Positions 20,247 to 28,235 of a DNA stretch of 64,000 nt are shown in pieces. The number at the start of each line of letters is the position of its first letter. Position 1 is the stretch's first letter. Position numbers and translations under genes: made by a program. Origin of the DNA: an uncultured Flavobacteriales bacterium (lineage in GTDB: Bacteria; Bacteroidota; Bacteroidia; Flavobacteriales_E; Vicingaceae); assembly GCA_905479915.1 (NCBI GenBank), contig CAJQOH010000013.1:1-64000 (forward strand), given 5' to 3'. A model generated the notes under the pieces. It saw only the letters and a program-made list of their open reading frames with translations. It was not told the DNA's origin and made no database searches.

Positions 20247-21533
20247 ATGGCAGAAGTAGCAAAGTTAGAATTGGATGGAAAAACGTATGAATTCCCAGTA
20301 ATTGAGGGTTCGGAAAATGAAAAAGCAATTGACATTAGTAAGTTAAGGGCAAGTACTGGTTATATTACGATAGATCCAGGATTTAAAAATACAGGTTCTA
20401 CAAAAAGTGGAATAACATTTTTAAATGGTGAGGAAGGAATTTTACGATATAGAGGTTATCCAATTGAACAATTAGCAGAGAAAGCTGAATTTTTAGAAGT
20501 TGCTTATTTGTTGATTTATGGTGATTTACCAACTACAGCTGAGTATGCTGAATTTAAAAACGAGATTACACAACATACATTAGTGCATGAGGATATGAGA
20601 ATATTCTTTGAAGCATATCCTGCTAAAGCGCACCCAATGGGTATTTTAGCAGCTTCATTAAGTACTATCTCTACTTTTTACCCAGAGTCGCAAGACCCAA
20701 ATAGACCACAAGAGGCTGTAGATTTAACAATTCACAGATTAATGGCTAAGGTACCTACATTAGCTGCATGGGCATTTAAAAATGCAATGCGTCACCCTGT
20801 TGTTTATCCAAATAATAATTTAGATTACTGTGAGAACTTCTTAAATATGATGTTCTCTATGCCAACAGATGATTATGATGTAGATCCAATGATTGCGAAA
20901 GCATTGAATAAATTATTGATTTTACATGCAGATCATGAGCAAAACTGTTCGACTGCAACGGTAAGAGTTGTAGGATCGTCTCAAGCTAACTTATATACTT
21001 CTATAGCTGCAGGAGTTTCTGCTCTTTGGGGTCCATTGCATGGTGGAGCTAATCAGGCTGTAATTGAAATGTTAGAAAAAATTAAGAACGATGGCGGTGA
21101 TTTAGATAAGTGGATTGCTAAAGCAAAAGATAAAGAAGATCCGTTTAGATTGATGGGGTTCGGACATAGAGTTTATAAAAACTTTGATCCAAGAGCAACT
21201 ATCATTAAGAAAGCTGCAGATGACGTTTTAGGAGCTTTAGGTGTTGATGACCCAGTATTAGATATTGCTAAAAAACTAGAAGAAGTTGCTTTAAATGATG
21301 AGTACTTCAAAGCAAGAGGTTTGTATCCAAATGTTGATTTCTACTCTGGAATTATCTATAGAGCTTTAGGGATTCCTACAGAAATGTTTACAGTAATGTT
21401 TGCATTAGGTAGATTGCCAGGATGGATTTCTCAATGGAAAGAAATGATTGAAGATGGTGCTCCAATTGGAAGACCAAGACAAGTCTATACAGGTGCTAAC
21501 GATAGAGATTTTGTTGATATCGCAAACAGATAA
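20247..21533 (+). CDS. gltA: Citrate synthase
   Basis: LHADHEQNCSTATVRVVGSSQANLYTSIAAGVSALWGPLHGGANQAV; MGFGHRVYKNFDPRA. Confidence 0.97.
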   Translation: MAEVAKLELDGKTYEFPVIEGSENEKAIDISKLRASTGYITIDPGFKNTGSTKSGITFLNGEEGILRYRGYPIEQLAEKAEFLEVAYLLIYGDLPTTAEYAEFKNEITQHTLVHEDMRIFFEAYPAKAHPMGILAASLSTISTFYPESQDPNRPQEAVDLTIHRLMAKVPTLAAWAFKNAMRHPVVYPNNNLDYCENFLNMMFSMPTDDYDVDPMIAKALNKLLILHADHEQNCSTATVRVVGSSQANLYTSIAAGVSALWGPLHGGANQAVIEMLEKIKNDGGDLDKWIAKAKDKEDPFRLMGFGHRVYKNFDPRATIIKKAADDVLGALGVDDPVLDIAKKLEEVALNDEYFKARGLYPNVDFYSGIIYRALGIPTEMFTVMFALGRLPGWISQWKEMIEDGAPIGRPRQVYTGANDRDFVDIANR

Positions 21534-21550
21534 AAATTATAAATTGATTG

Positions 21551-21581
21551 AAACCCCTGATTTTCTTCAGGGGTTTTTTTA
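21551..21581 (+). terminator. Rho-independent terminator after gltA
   Basis: AAACCCCTGA-TTTTC-TTCAGGGGTTT plus T-run. Confidence 0.8.
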
Positions 21582-21651
21582 TGTTCAATTTTTTCTTACC
21601 ATTCGTGTAAATTTTGCACTTAAAACAATCGAATAACTTACATTTGTTTTT

Positions 21652-22608
21652 ATGGATTTATTACATGTAAAAAGGGTTTATAAAAGTTATGGAGAGCACA
21701 AGGCTTTGCATAATCTTTCGCTTCATGTAAAGGAGCAAAGCATCTTTGGTTTGCTTGGTCCTAACGGAGCAGGAAAAACTACGCTCATTAGAATTATCAA
21801 TCAAATTACTGGGCCTGATAGGGGTGAAATAATTTTTCAAAAAGAAAAGTTAGCCCCTAAACATATCCCTCAAATTGGTTACTTGCCCGAAGAGAGAGGT
21901 TTGTATAAGAAAATGAAGGTGGGTGAGCAGGCGTTGTATTTGGCTCAATTAAAAGGGATGAATAAGCCTGAAGCAAAGCAAAAATTAAAGTTTTGGTTTG
22001 AAAAATTTGAGATTGATGGTTGGTGGGATAAAAAAATTGAAGAGCTTTCTAAAGGGATGGCTCAAAAAGTACAATTTATTACAACTGTTTTGCATGAACC
22101 TAAATTGTTAATCTTAGATGAGCCATTTTCAGGTTTTGACCCTATCAATACTAATTTAATTAAAAAAGAAATTTTAGAGTTAAGAGAAAAAGGATCTACA
22201 ATAATATTTTCTACGCACAATATGGAATCGGTAGAAGAGATTTGTGATGATATTGCTTTGATCAATAAGTCGAAAAAGATATTGGAAGGGAAAGTTGTGG
22301 ATGTGAAAGAGGCTTATAAGTCTAATGTGTTTGAAATAGTATTTGTAGGGAATATGATTGCTTTTTCAACTGCTTTGTGGACCGCTTTTGAAATCTTAGA
22401 AAAGAAACAGGTAGATAATAGAATTCATGTAAAGATTAGAGCGAATAAATCGAGTGATGTAAATGAATTGTTACAAGTTATCGTTAATCAAGTTCAAGTG
22501 ATATCAGTGCATGAAATTACGCCTAGTATGAATGATATATTTATTCAAAAAGTTCAGGAAGTGATGCCGGAAACACTGGAAGAAGAAAAGGAGGTAGGTG
22601 TTGAATAA
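21652..22608 (+). CDS. ABC transporter ATP-binding protein (NatA-like)
   Basis: Walker A GPNGAGKTT, signature LSKGMAQKVQ, Walker B LLILDEPFSGFDP. Confidence 0.93.
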   Translation: MDLLHVKRVYKSYGEHKALHNLSLHVKEQSIFGLLGPNGAGKTTLIRIINQITGPDRGEIIFQKEKLAPKHIPQIGYLPEERGLYKKMKVGEQALYLAQLKGMNKPEAKQKLKFWFEKFEIDGWWDKKIEELSKGMAQKVQFITTVLHEPKLLILDEPFSGFDPINTNLIKKEILELREKGSTIIFSTHNMESVEEICDDIALINKSKKILEGKVVDVKEAYKSNVFEIVFVGNMIAFSTALWTAFEILEKKQVDNRIHVKIRANKSSDVNELLQVIVNQVQVISVHEITPSMNDIFIQKVQEVMPETLEEEKEVGVE

Positions 22609-23902
22609 GATAAAATTAATTATAGCAAGAGAATACCTTACTAGAGTTAAAAAGAAGTCGTTTATAATTATGACTTTTTTAGGCCCGATTTTTATGGCTG
22701 CTTTAATGATGGTTCCTTATTGGTTGGCAACAAAGGATAGAGATCTTCAGCGTATTGAGGTTATTGATGAGACAGGTTTGTTTCTGGATGCTTTCGAAAA
22801 TACTTCTGAGCTTCAATTTAAAGATGGGCATGAGCCAATAATTAAGGCAAAAGCAAAATTATATGAAAGTGACTATACTGCAATTTTACATATAGAAGAA
22901 ATATCCAAGGGTTCTGAGGTCAAAATTTATTATAAAAAACAGCCTGGTTTCACTACTATTTCTAAAATAGAGCGAAAAATTGAGGGGGTAATTAGAAGTG
23001 CTGAAATACAAAGAAGATTCAATGTTAATAAGGATCAAATGAGTAAAATTCAGCCTAATATTTCTGTAAAACCTATCTCTATTGATGTTGATGGACAGGA
23101 AGAGTCTAAAAGTGTAGCAATAATGAGTGGTGTTGGATATTTTGCCGCTATTTTAATTTATTTCTTCGTTTTCATGTATGGTATTCAGATTATGAGAGGC
23201 GTAATTGAAGAAAAAACCAGTAGGATAGTAGAGATAATTATATCATCAGTGAAACCTTTTGAATTGATGATGGGGAAAATTGTGGGTATTGCATTGGTAG
23301 GATTAACTCAGTTTTTATTGTGGTCAATTTTAACAAGCGTTGTTTATTCCATTATTATGAGTGTTTTTGGTGGGGATGTGGAATCGGTATCTCAAACAAC
23401 AGAATTATTAAAAGAAGCTGGAGCAAAAGGAATGGAGAATCCTTTGAAACTTTTAAAGGATGGGGTGCAGAGTCTTCCACTGGTACAGATATTTTTATCA
23501 TTTCTATTCTATTTTATTGGAGGGTATTTGTTGTATGGGGCTTTATTGGCAGCTATTGGAGCTGCTGTGGATAGTGAGGCTGACACTCAACAATTTATGT
23601 TGCCCGTTACTATTCCATTGCTTTTCTCTATTATGGTAGCTCAAATAATAGTTGATGACCCTGATGGAGCCTTGGCTTTTTGGTTGTCTTTATGTCCTTT
23701 AACTTCTCCAATCGTGATGATGGTTAGGGTTCCGTTTGGGGGTGTAGAAGTTTGGGAGCTAATTTTGTCTATGATATTATTGATTTTAGGATTTTTGGGG
23801 ACAACTTGGGTTGCTGCAAAAATATACCGTACAGGAATATTGATGTATGGTAAAAAGATAACGTATAAAGAGCTTTGGAAATGGCTTTTTTATAAAGGAT
23901 AA
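22598..23902 (+). CDS. ABC transporter permease (NatB/ABC-2 type)
   Basis: Multiple TM segments; overlaps the ATPase gene; MRGVIEEKTSRIVEIIISSVKPFELMMGKI. Confidence 0.9.
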   Translation: MLNKIKLIIAREYLTRVKKKSFIIMTFLGPIFMAALMMVPYWLATKDRDLQRIEVIDETGLFLDAFENTSELQFKDGHEPIIKAKAKLYESDYTAILHIEEISKGSEVKIYYKKQPGFTTISKIERKIEGVIRSAEIQRRFNVNKDQMSKIQPNISVKPISIDVDGQEESKSVAIMSGVGYFAAILIYFFVFMYGIQIMRGVIEEKTSRIVEIIISSVKPFELMMGKIVGIALVGLTQFLLWSILTSVVYSIIMSVFGGDVESVSQTTELLKEAGAKGMENPLKLLKDGVQSLPLVQIFLSFLFYFIGGYLLYGALLAAIGAAVDSEADTQQFMLPVTIPLLFSIMVAQIIVDDPDGALAFWLSLCPLTSPIVMMVRVPFGGVEVWELILSMILLILGFLGTTWVAAKIYRTGILMYGKKITYKELWKWLFYKG

Positions 23903-23905
23903 TCT

Positions 23906-23984
23906 AATGTGAAAATTCTTTAATGTGTTGATGTGAAAATGTATATTTACTGAACACTGTTTACTGAATACTTATAACTGAATT
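23906..23984. repeat. Two adjacent degenerate short repeats (AATGTGAAAAT-type and TACTGAA-type)
   Basis: TAATGTGAAAAT..TTTAATGTG..GATGTGAAAATG then TTTACTGAACACTG TTTACTGAATACTT ATAACTGAA. Confidence 0.5.
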
Positions 23985-25154
23985 ATGGCAAGCATATTAA
24001 TTATAGATGACGAAAGACCAATTAGAAATACGTTAAAAGAAATTTTAGAGTATGAAAAATTTAAGGTTGAAGAAGCAGAAGATGGTCAAGCAGGTTTAGA
24101 GAAAATTAAAGCTGGTAAGTATGATTTGATTATGTGTGATATTAAAATGCCAAAAATGGACGGTATTGAGGTGTTGGAAGCTGCTGTGAATCAGGGGGTG
24201 GATACACCAATAGTTATGATTTCTGGTCATGGTACAATTGAAACCGCTGTTGAAGCATTGAAGAAAGGAGCTTATGATTTTATTTCTAAACCTTTAGATT
24301 TAAATAGATTGTTGGTCACTGTTCGCAATGCTATCGATAGAAAAGAATTGGTTCAGGAGACTAAAAAACTTAGAAGAAAAGTAAGTAAAGGTAAAGGGCA
24401 AACTGAAATTGTTGGGGAGTCGGAAGGAATACTTCATGTAAAAGAAATGATTGAGAAAGTTGCTCCTAGTGATGCGCGAGTATTGATTACTGGAGGTAAT
24501 GGTACAGGAAAGGAGTTGGTTGCTAGAAGTATGCATGAGAAATCAGATAGAAACAAATCTCCATTTGTAGAAGTGAATTGTGCAGCAATACCATCAGAGT
24601 TAATAGAGAGTGAATTGTTTGGGCATGAAAAAGGAGCTTTTACATCAGCTATAAAGCAGCGTAAAGGTTGTTTTGAGCAAGCTGAAGGTGGAACCCTTTT
24701 TATGGATGAGATAGGGGATATGAGTCTTTCAGCTCAGGCAAAAGTGTTGAGAGCTTTGCAAGAGAATAGAATTACTCGTGTTGGAGGGGAAAAAGAAATC
24801 AAAGTTAATGTTAGAATACTGGCAGCAACAAATAAAGACTTGGTAAAAGAAATTGCTGAAGGAAACTTTCGAGAAGATTTATACCATCGTTTAAGTGTTA
24901 TTTTGGTTCATGTTCCTTCTTTGAATGATAGAAAGGATGATGTGCCAATATTGGCAGAATACTTTTTGAATCAACTCTCTCAAGATCATGGAAGAGAAAT
25001 TGAGTTTGATCCAAAAGCATTAGAAGAGCTTAAAAATGTAAACTGGACTGGTAATATTCGGGAGTTGAGAAATATCGTAGAGCGCTTAGTTATCTTGTGT
25101 GAGAAAACTATTACTGCAGCAGACATTAAAATGTATGCAAATCCAAAAGGGTAA
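23985..25154 (+). CDS. Sigma-54-dependent response regulator (NtrC family)
   Basis: Receiver domain DLIMCDIKMPKMDG; AAA+ GNGTGKELVARSMH, ESELFGHEKGAFTSA; no long Fis-type C-terminus. Confidence 0.92.
   Translation: MASILIIDDERPIRNTLKEILEYEKFKVEEAEDGQAGLEKIKAGKYDLIMCDIKMPKMDGIEVLEAAVNQGVDTPIVMISGHGTIETAVEALKKGAYDFISKPLDLNRLLVTVRNAIDRKELVQETKKLRRKVSKGKGQTEIVGESEGILHVKEMIEKVAPSDARVLITGGNGTGKELVARSMHEKSDRNKSPFVEVNCAAIPSELIESELFGHEKGAFTSAIKQRKGCFEQAEGGTLFMDEIGDMSLSAQAKVLRALQENRITRVGGEKEIKVNVRILAATNKDLVKEIAEGNFREDLYHRLSVILVHVPSLNDRKDDVPILAEYFLNQLSQDHGREIEFDPKALEELKNVNWTGNIRELRNIVERLVILCEKTITAADIKMYANPKG
25092..25154 (+). repeat. Copy A of 63-nt direct repeat (3' end of NtrC-like gene)
   Basis: 58/63 identical to 27455-27517. 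Confidence 0.95.
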
Positions 25155-25257
25155 TCCTTTAGGTACATTCTAACAAAAGATTATTTAATAGTTAGTTATA
25201 GTGCACCCTGTCAATAAGCACTTATTCTATAAACGTTTTTACTATCAAAATAAAAAA

Positions 25258-25290
25258 AAGGCTATCTCATTTTTGAGATAGCCTTTATAA
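25258..25290. terminator. Bidirectional rho-independent terminator
   Basis: AAGGCTATCTCA-TTTT-TGAGATAGCCTT between convergent genes, A-run on the left. Confidence 0.75.
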
Positions 25291-25303
25291 AATTATAATA
25301 ACT

Positions 25304-25984
25304 TTACGCTTTAATAAATTTAACCGTTTTCTTCTCGTTAACTCCGTCCGAATATCTTAGGAAATATGTTCCTTTAGGAAGATTTTCTATATTAATAAGT
25401 TTATTTTGAGTAGTTACTGACTGTTTTAAAACTGTTGAACCTAAAATATTAATCAATTCAATTTGATAAGAACCAACAATATCAGTTTTAATAGACAGAA
25501 CATTAGTTGCTGGATTTGGAAATAATTTAAATGAATTAGTTGTAAGTTCATTTTCAATTCCAGTAGCAGTTACTACTGTAATGCAGATGCTGTTCGGACA
25601 CAAATTAATCGTTATATTAGGAGTGCCATGAAGACTGACCGTCTGAATTATATAGGTAGAACCTGTAGGAGCACCAGCAGGTACAGTTAATGGGCTTGTA
25701 GTTAAAGTTGTATCATCAACGTATGTAAAACCATTTTGGCCTACGATAAAATCAAAAGCTGATCCAGCACTAGATACAAATCGAATACTATCAACTTGTA
25801 GCCCTCCAAGATTTGGATTGTTGAATGGATTTGCACTGGTTCCGTCAATGGTAAAACTGTATGTTTGGCCAGCAATAATTTGGTTAGTAGTTACGGATTC
25901 AACTTCAACAAATCCCCCAGCAAAAGTGCTTTGTGATAGAGTAGAAAACAATAAAAAGAATAATAAGTAGTTAATTTTTTTCAT
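25304..25984 (-). CDS. Secreted protein with T9SS type A sorting domain
   Basis: Signal peptide; C-terminal FKLFPNPATNVLSIK...YQIELINILGSTVLKQ...LPKGTYFLRY. Confidence 0.85.
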   Translation of the reverse strand: MKKINYLLFFLLFSTLSQSTFAGGFVEVESVTTNQIIAGQTYSFTIDGTSANPFNNPNLGGLQVDSIRFVSSAGSAFDFIVGQNGFTYVDDTTLTTSPLTVPAGAPTGSTYIIQTVSLHGTPNITINLCPNSICITVVTATGIENELTTNSFKLFPNPATNVLSIKTDIVGSYQIELINILGSTVLKQSVTTQNKLINIENLPKGTYFLRYSDGVNEKKTVKFIKA

Positions 25985-26113
25985 AAGTAGTGATTTTTTT
26001 TCATTTAAATTATATAGATTTATTTAGTAGACGTTGATTTAAATAAATAGGTTGCCTAAGGAGGAAATAATTATTTTTTTATTTAACGTTCTCAATCTTA
26101 AATGATAAAGACT

Positions 26114-26121
26114 TATTTTTG
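26114..26121 (+). promoter_or_regulatory. Candidate -7 element TATTTTTG
   Basis: TAnnTTTG match upstream of 26137 CDS. Confidence 0.4.
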
Positions 26122-26136
26122 TTCTTGTATTAAATA

Positions 26137-27429
26137 ATGTTAATTATGAAACTTTTATTAGGGTTTTTATTCTTCTTCATTTTTTGTTCTATCCAATCAA
26201 TAGCCCAATGGAGTGTTTTGCCAAATAGTCCAACAGAAAATTTTAGGCATGATGATGTTTATTTTTTAAATGTAGATACTGGCTTTGTTGTAAATAACCA
26301 AGGAGCCATATGGAAAACGGAAGATGGTGGAGGGACTTGGAATTTAAAATTGAATATGCCTAATACTTATTTTCGTTGTATTGCCTTTTTAAATGACACT
26401 CTTGGTTTTGTTGGAACTTTAGGAGATGCAGCTTGGCATGCAACAACAACAAATGATACTGTATTATATAAAACTTCAGATGGAGGTGAAACATGGTCAT
26501 CTATTTATTCTGCTATTGCAGGTGATAAATCTGAAGGTCTTTGTGGTTTAAATAAAGTAAATGATTCTACTATTATAGGGGTGGGACGAATTGGTGGTCC
26601 CACGCATTTTTTAAGAAGTACTGATTATGGTGCAACATGGACTTCAAAAGATATGTCATCCTATCTTGGAAGCTTAATTGAGGCACATTTTATAAGTCCT
26701 GATACAGGGTTAATATTTGGAGGGACCGACATGGTTAATGGACCATCAAGGGGTATTATTTTGAAAACAGTAGATGCTGGACTAAATTGGGATACTGTTT
26801 ATGTTACTTCTAAACAAACAGAATGGTGTTGGAAGGTGTTTTTTCCCTCAGATAGTATAGGTTATGTAACTTTACAAAGTGCTAGGAATGATACTATTAA
26901 TTTTCTAAAAACTGTTGATGGAGGTGTTACTTGGGTGGAAAAACCCTTAGTCTTAGGGGAATACTGGGCTCAAGGGGTTGGGTTTTTAAATGATACTGTT
27001 GGATGGATAGGTGGAGATTTGAATCAACCACATTCTTATGTGACGAAAGATGGTGGTGAAACATGGGATTCCATTATGATGGGTGATCCAATTAATAGAA
27101 TTCGAAAAGGAAGTGATGATATTCTTTATGCGGTAGGGCATAGGGTCTATAAATATGACCACTCTTTAGTTTTAGTGCCTGAAATAGAGAATAATAGGAT
27201 TGATGCTAATCTATTTCCTGTCCCAGTAAATGATTTTTTGTATGTTTCTGCCAGCTTTACTTTTGATGAAGTTTATGTGTATGATTATGCTGGTCGAGAA
27301 ATTATTTCTACTTTTTTGCAAGAAGGTAATTTGTGTAAGATAGATGTTTCACTATTGGGAAATGGAATTTATTTGTTGATCGCAAAGCAGGAAGGGTTGT
27401 TCTTGAAAAAAATGTTTATTAAAAAATAA
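26137..27429 (+). CDS. Secreted YCF48/BNR-type beta-propeller protein with T9SS sorting domain
   Basis: Repeated WKTEDGGGTWN / YKTSDGGETWSS / LKTVDGGVTWVE / TKDGGETWDS; C-terminal LFPVPVNDFLYV...VYVYDYAGREI...LGNGIYLLIA. Confidence 0.88.
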   Translation: MLIMKLLLGFLFFFIFCSIQSIAQWSVLPNSPTENFRHDDVYFLNVDTGFVVNNQGAIWKTEDGGGTWNLKLNMPNTYFRCIAFLNDTLGFVGTLGDAAWHATTTNDTVLYKTSDGGETWSSIYSAIAGDKSEGLCGLNKVNDSTIIGVGRIGGPTHFLRSTDYGATWTSKDMSSYLGSLIEAHFISPDTGLIFGGTDMVNGPSRGIILKTVDAGLNWDTVYVTSKQTEWCWKVFFPSDSIGYVTLQSARNDTINFLKTVDGGVTWVEKPLVLGEYWAQGVGFLNDTVGWIGGDLNQPHSYVTKDGGETWDSIMMGDPINRIRKGSDDILYAVGHRVYKYDHSLVLVPEIENNRIDANLFPVPVNDFLYVSASFTFDEVYVYDYAGREIISTFLQEGNLCKIDVSLLGNGIYLLIAKQEGLFLKKMFIKK

Positions 27430-27454
27430 GTTCTAATTCATTTAGTATCTAATG

Positions 27455-27517
27455 ATCTTATGTGAGAAAACCATTACCGCAGCAGACATTAAAATGTATG
27501 CAAATCCTAAAGGGTAG
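27455..27517 (+). pseudogene. Copy B: orphan 21-codon 3' remnant (including stop) of an NtrC-like gene
   Basis: ATCTTATGTGAGAAAACCATTACCGCAGCAGACATTAAAATGTATGCAAATCCTAAAGGGTAG encodes ILCEKTITAADIKMYANPKG*, identical protein to the end of the 23985-25154 CDS. Confidence 0.9.
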
Positions 27518-27684
27518 TTGTGTAAACTCTTTTTAAGTATTTTAAATCTATGTATTTCTGCATTACATAAAAGTAAGTGTGGTTTTCCTCATGGGTTGAA
27601 TTCTCAATAATTTTTAAATTCATTGGAACATGCTGTCAATACTTGATGGTTTACAGTTTTATTTGCTCTTTTTTTAATGTAATA

Positions 27685-27714
27685 TTTGAAATAATTCACA
27701 ATATATTATGTTTG
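27685..27714 (+). promoter_or_regulatory. Promoter of the marR operon: TTTG-N18-TATGTTTG
   Basis: -33 TTTG 27685-27688, -7 TATGTTTG 27707-27714. Confidence 0.6.
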
Positions 27715-27750
27715 CATAATAAAAATGATTAATATTACTATGTAAACATA
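27707..27750. promoter_or_regulatory. Two candidate MarR operators, TATGTTTGCATA (27707-27718) and TATGTAAACATA (27739-27750)
   Basis: Both TATG-N4-CATA dyads, start-to-start 32 bp; the first overlaps the -7 element. Confidence 0.6.
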
Positions 27751-27754
27751 AATA

Positions 27755-28195
27755 ATGAGTAATAACAATACAGTAGATCATCATATAAAATCCACTTGGC
27801 ACAACATGTTTAAGATGTATAATCAGGTGGCATCTAGGTATGGAACAACTCAGGCTACCGGTTTGGTTTTGTTAAGTATAGATCGAGAGGGAACACCATC
27901 AACATCTATAGCTCCCTCTTTAGGGATGGAAGCTACGAGCATGAGTCGTATTATGAAGACTCTAGAAGATAATAAGCTGATTTATCGTAAAAAGGATAAA
28001 AAAGATAAAAGGATGGTACGCATTTTTTTAACTGATGAAGGTGTTGAGAAAAGACGAATTGCTAAAAAAGTAGTTTCTGGTTTTCAGGAATTAATTGCCG
28101 AAGAAATACCTCAGAGTAAATTGAGTATGTTTTTTGAAGTGATGGGATCTATCAACTGTGTTATTGATAAATATAAAGAACAAAACGAATTGTAG
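27755..28195 (+). CDS. MarR-family transcriptional regulator
   Basis: MEATSMSRIMKTLEDNKLIYRKKDKKDKRMVRIFLTDEG winged-helix signature. Confidence 0.92.
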   Translation: MSNNNTVDHHIKSTWHNMFKMYNQVASRYGTTQATGLVLLSIDREGTPSTSIAPSLGMEATSMSRIMKTLEDNKLIYRKKDKKDKRMVRIFLTDEGVEKRRIAKKVVSGFQELIAEEIPQSKLSMFFEVMGSINCVIDKYKEQNEL

Positions 28196-28235
28196 TAAGC
28201 TTAATCCTTTCGTAAGTGAGGGTAAAATAAAAGAT

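Larger units (their letters stand above)
25155..27517. mobile_element. Candidate inserted block: two T9SS genes plus displaced gene-end repeat; no integrase or transposase inside
   Basis: Bounded by 63-nt direct repeats of the NtrC-like gene 3' end; inference only. Confidence 0.3.

Noticed and set aside
25155-27517. Classical insertion sequence or integrase-bearing island
   Set aside because: No transposase, integrase, terminal inverted repeats or tRNA att site visible; only the gene-end repeat supports insertion.
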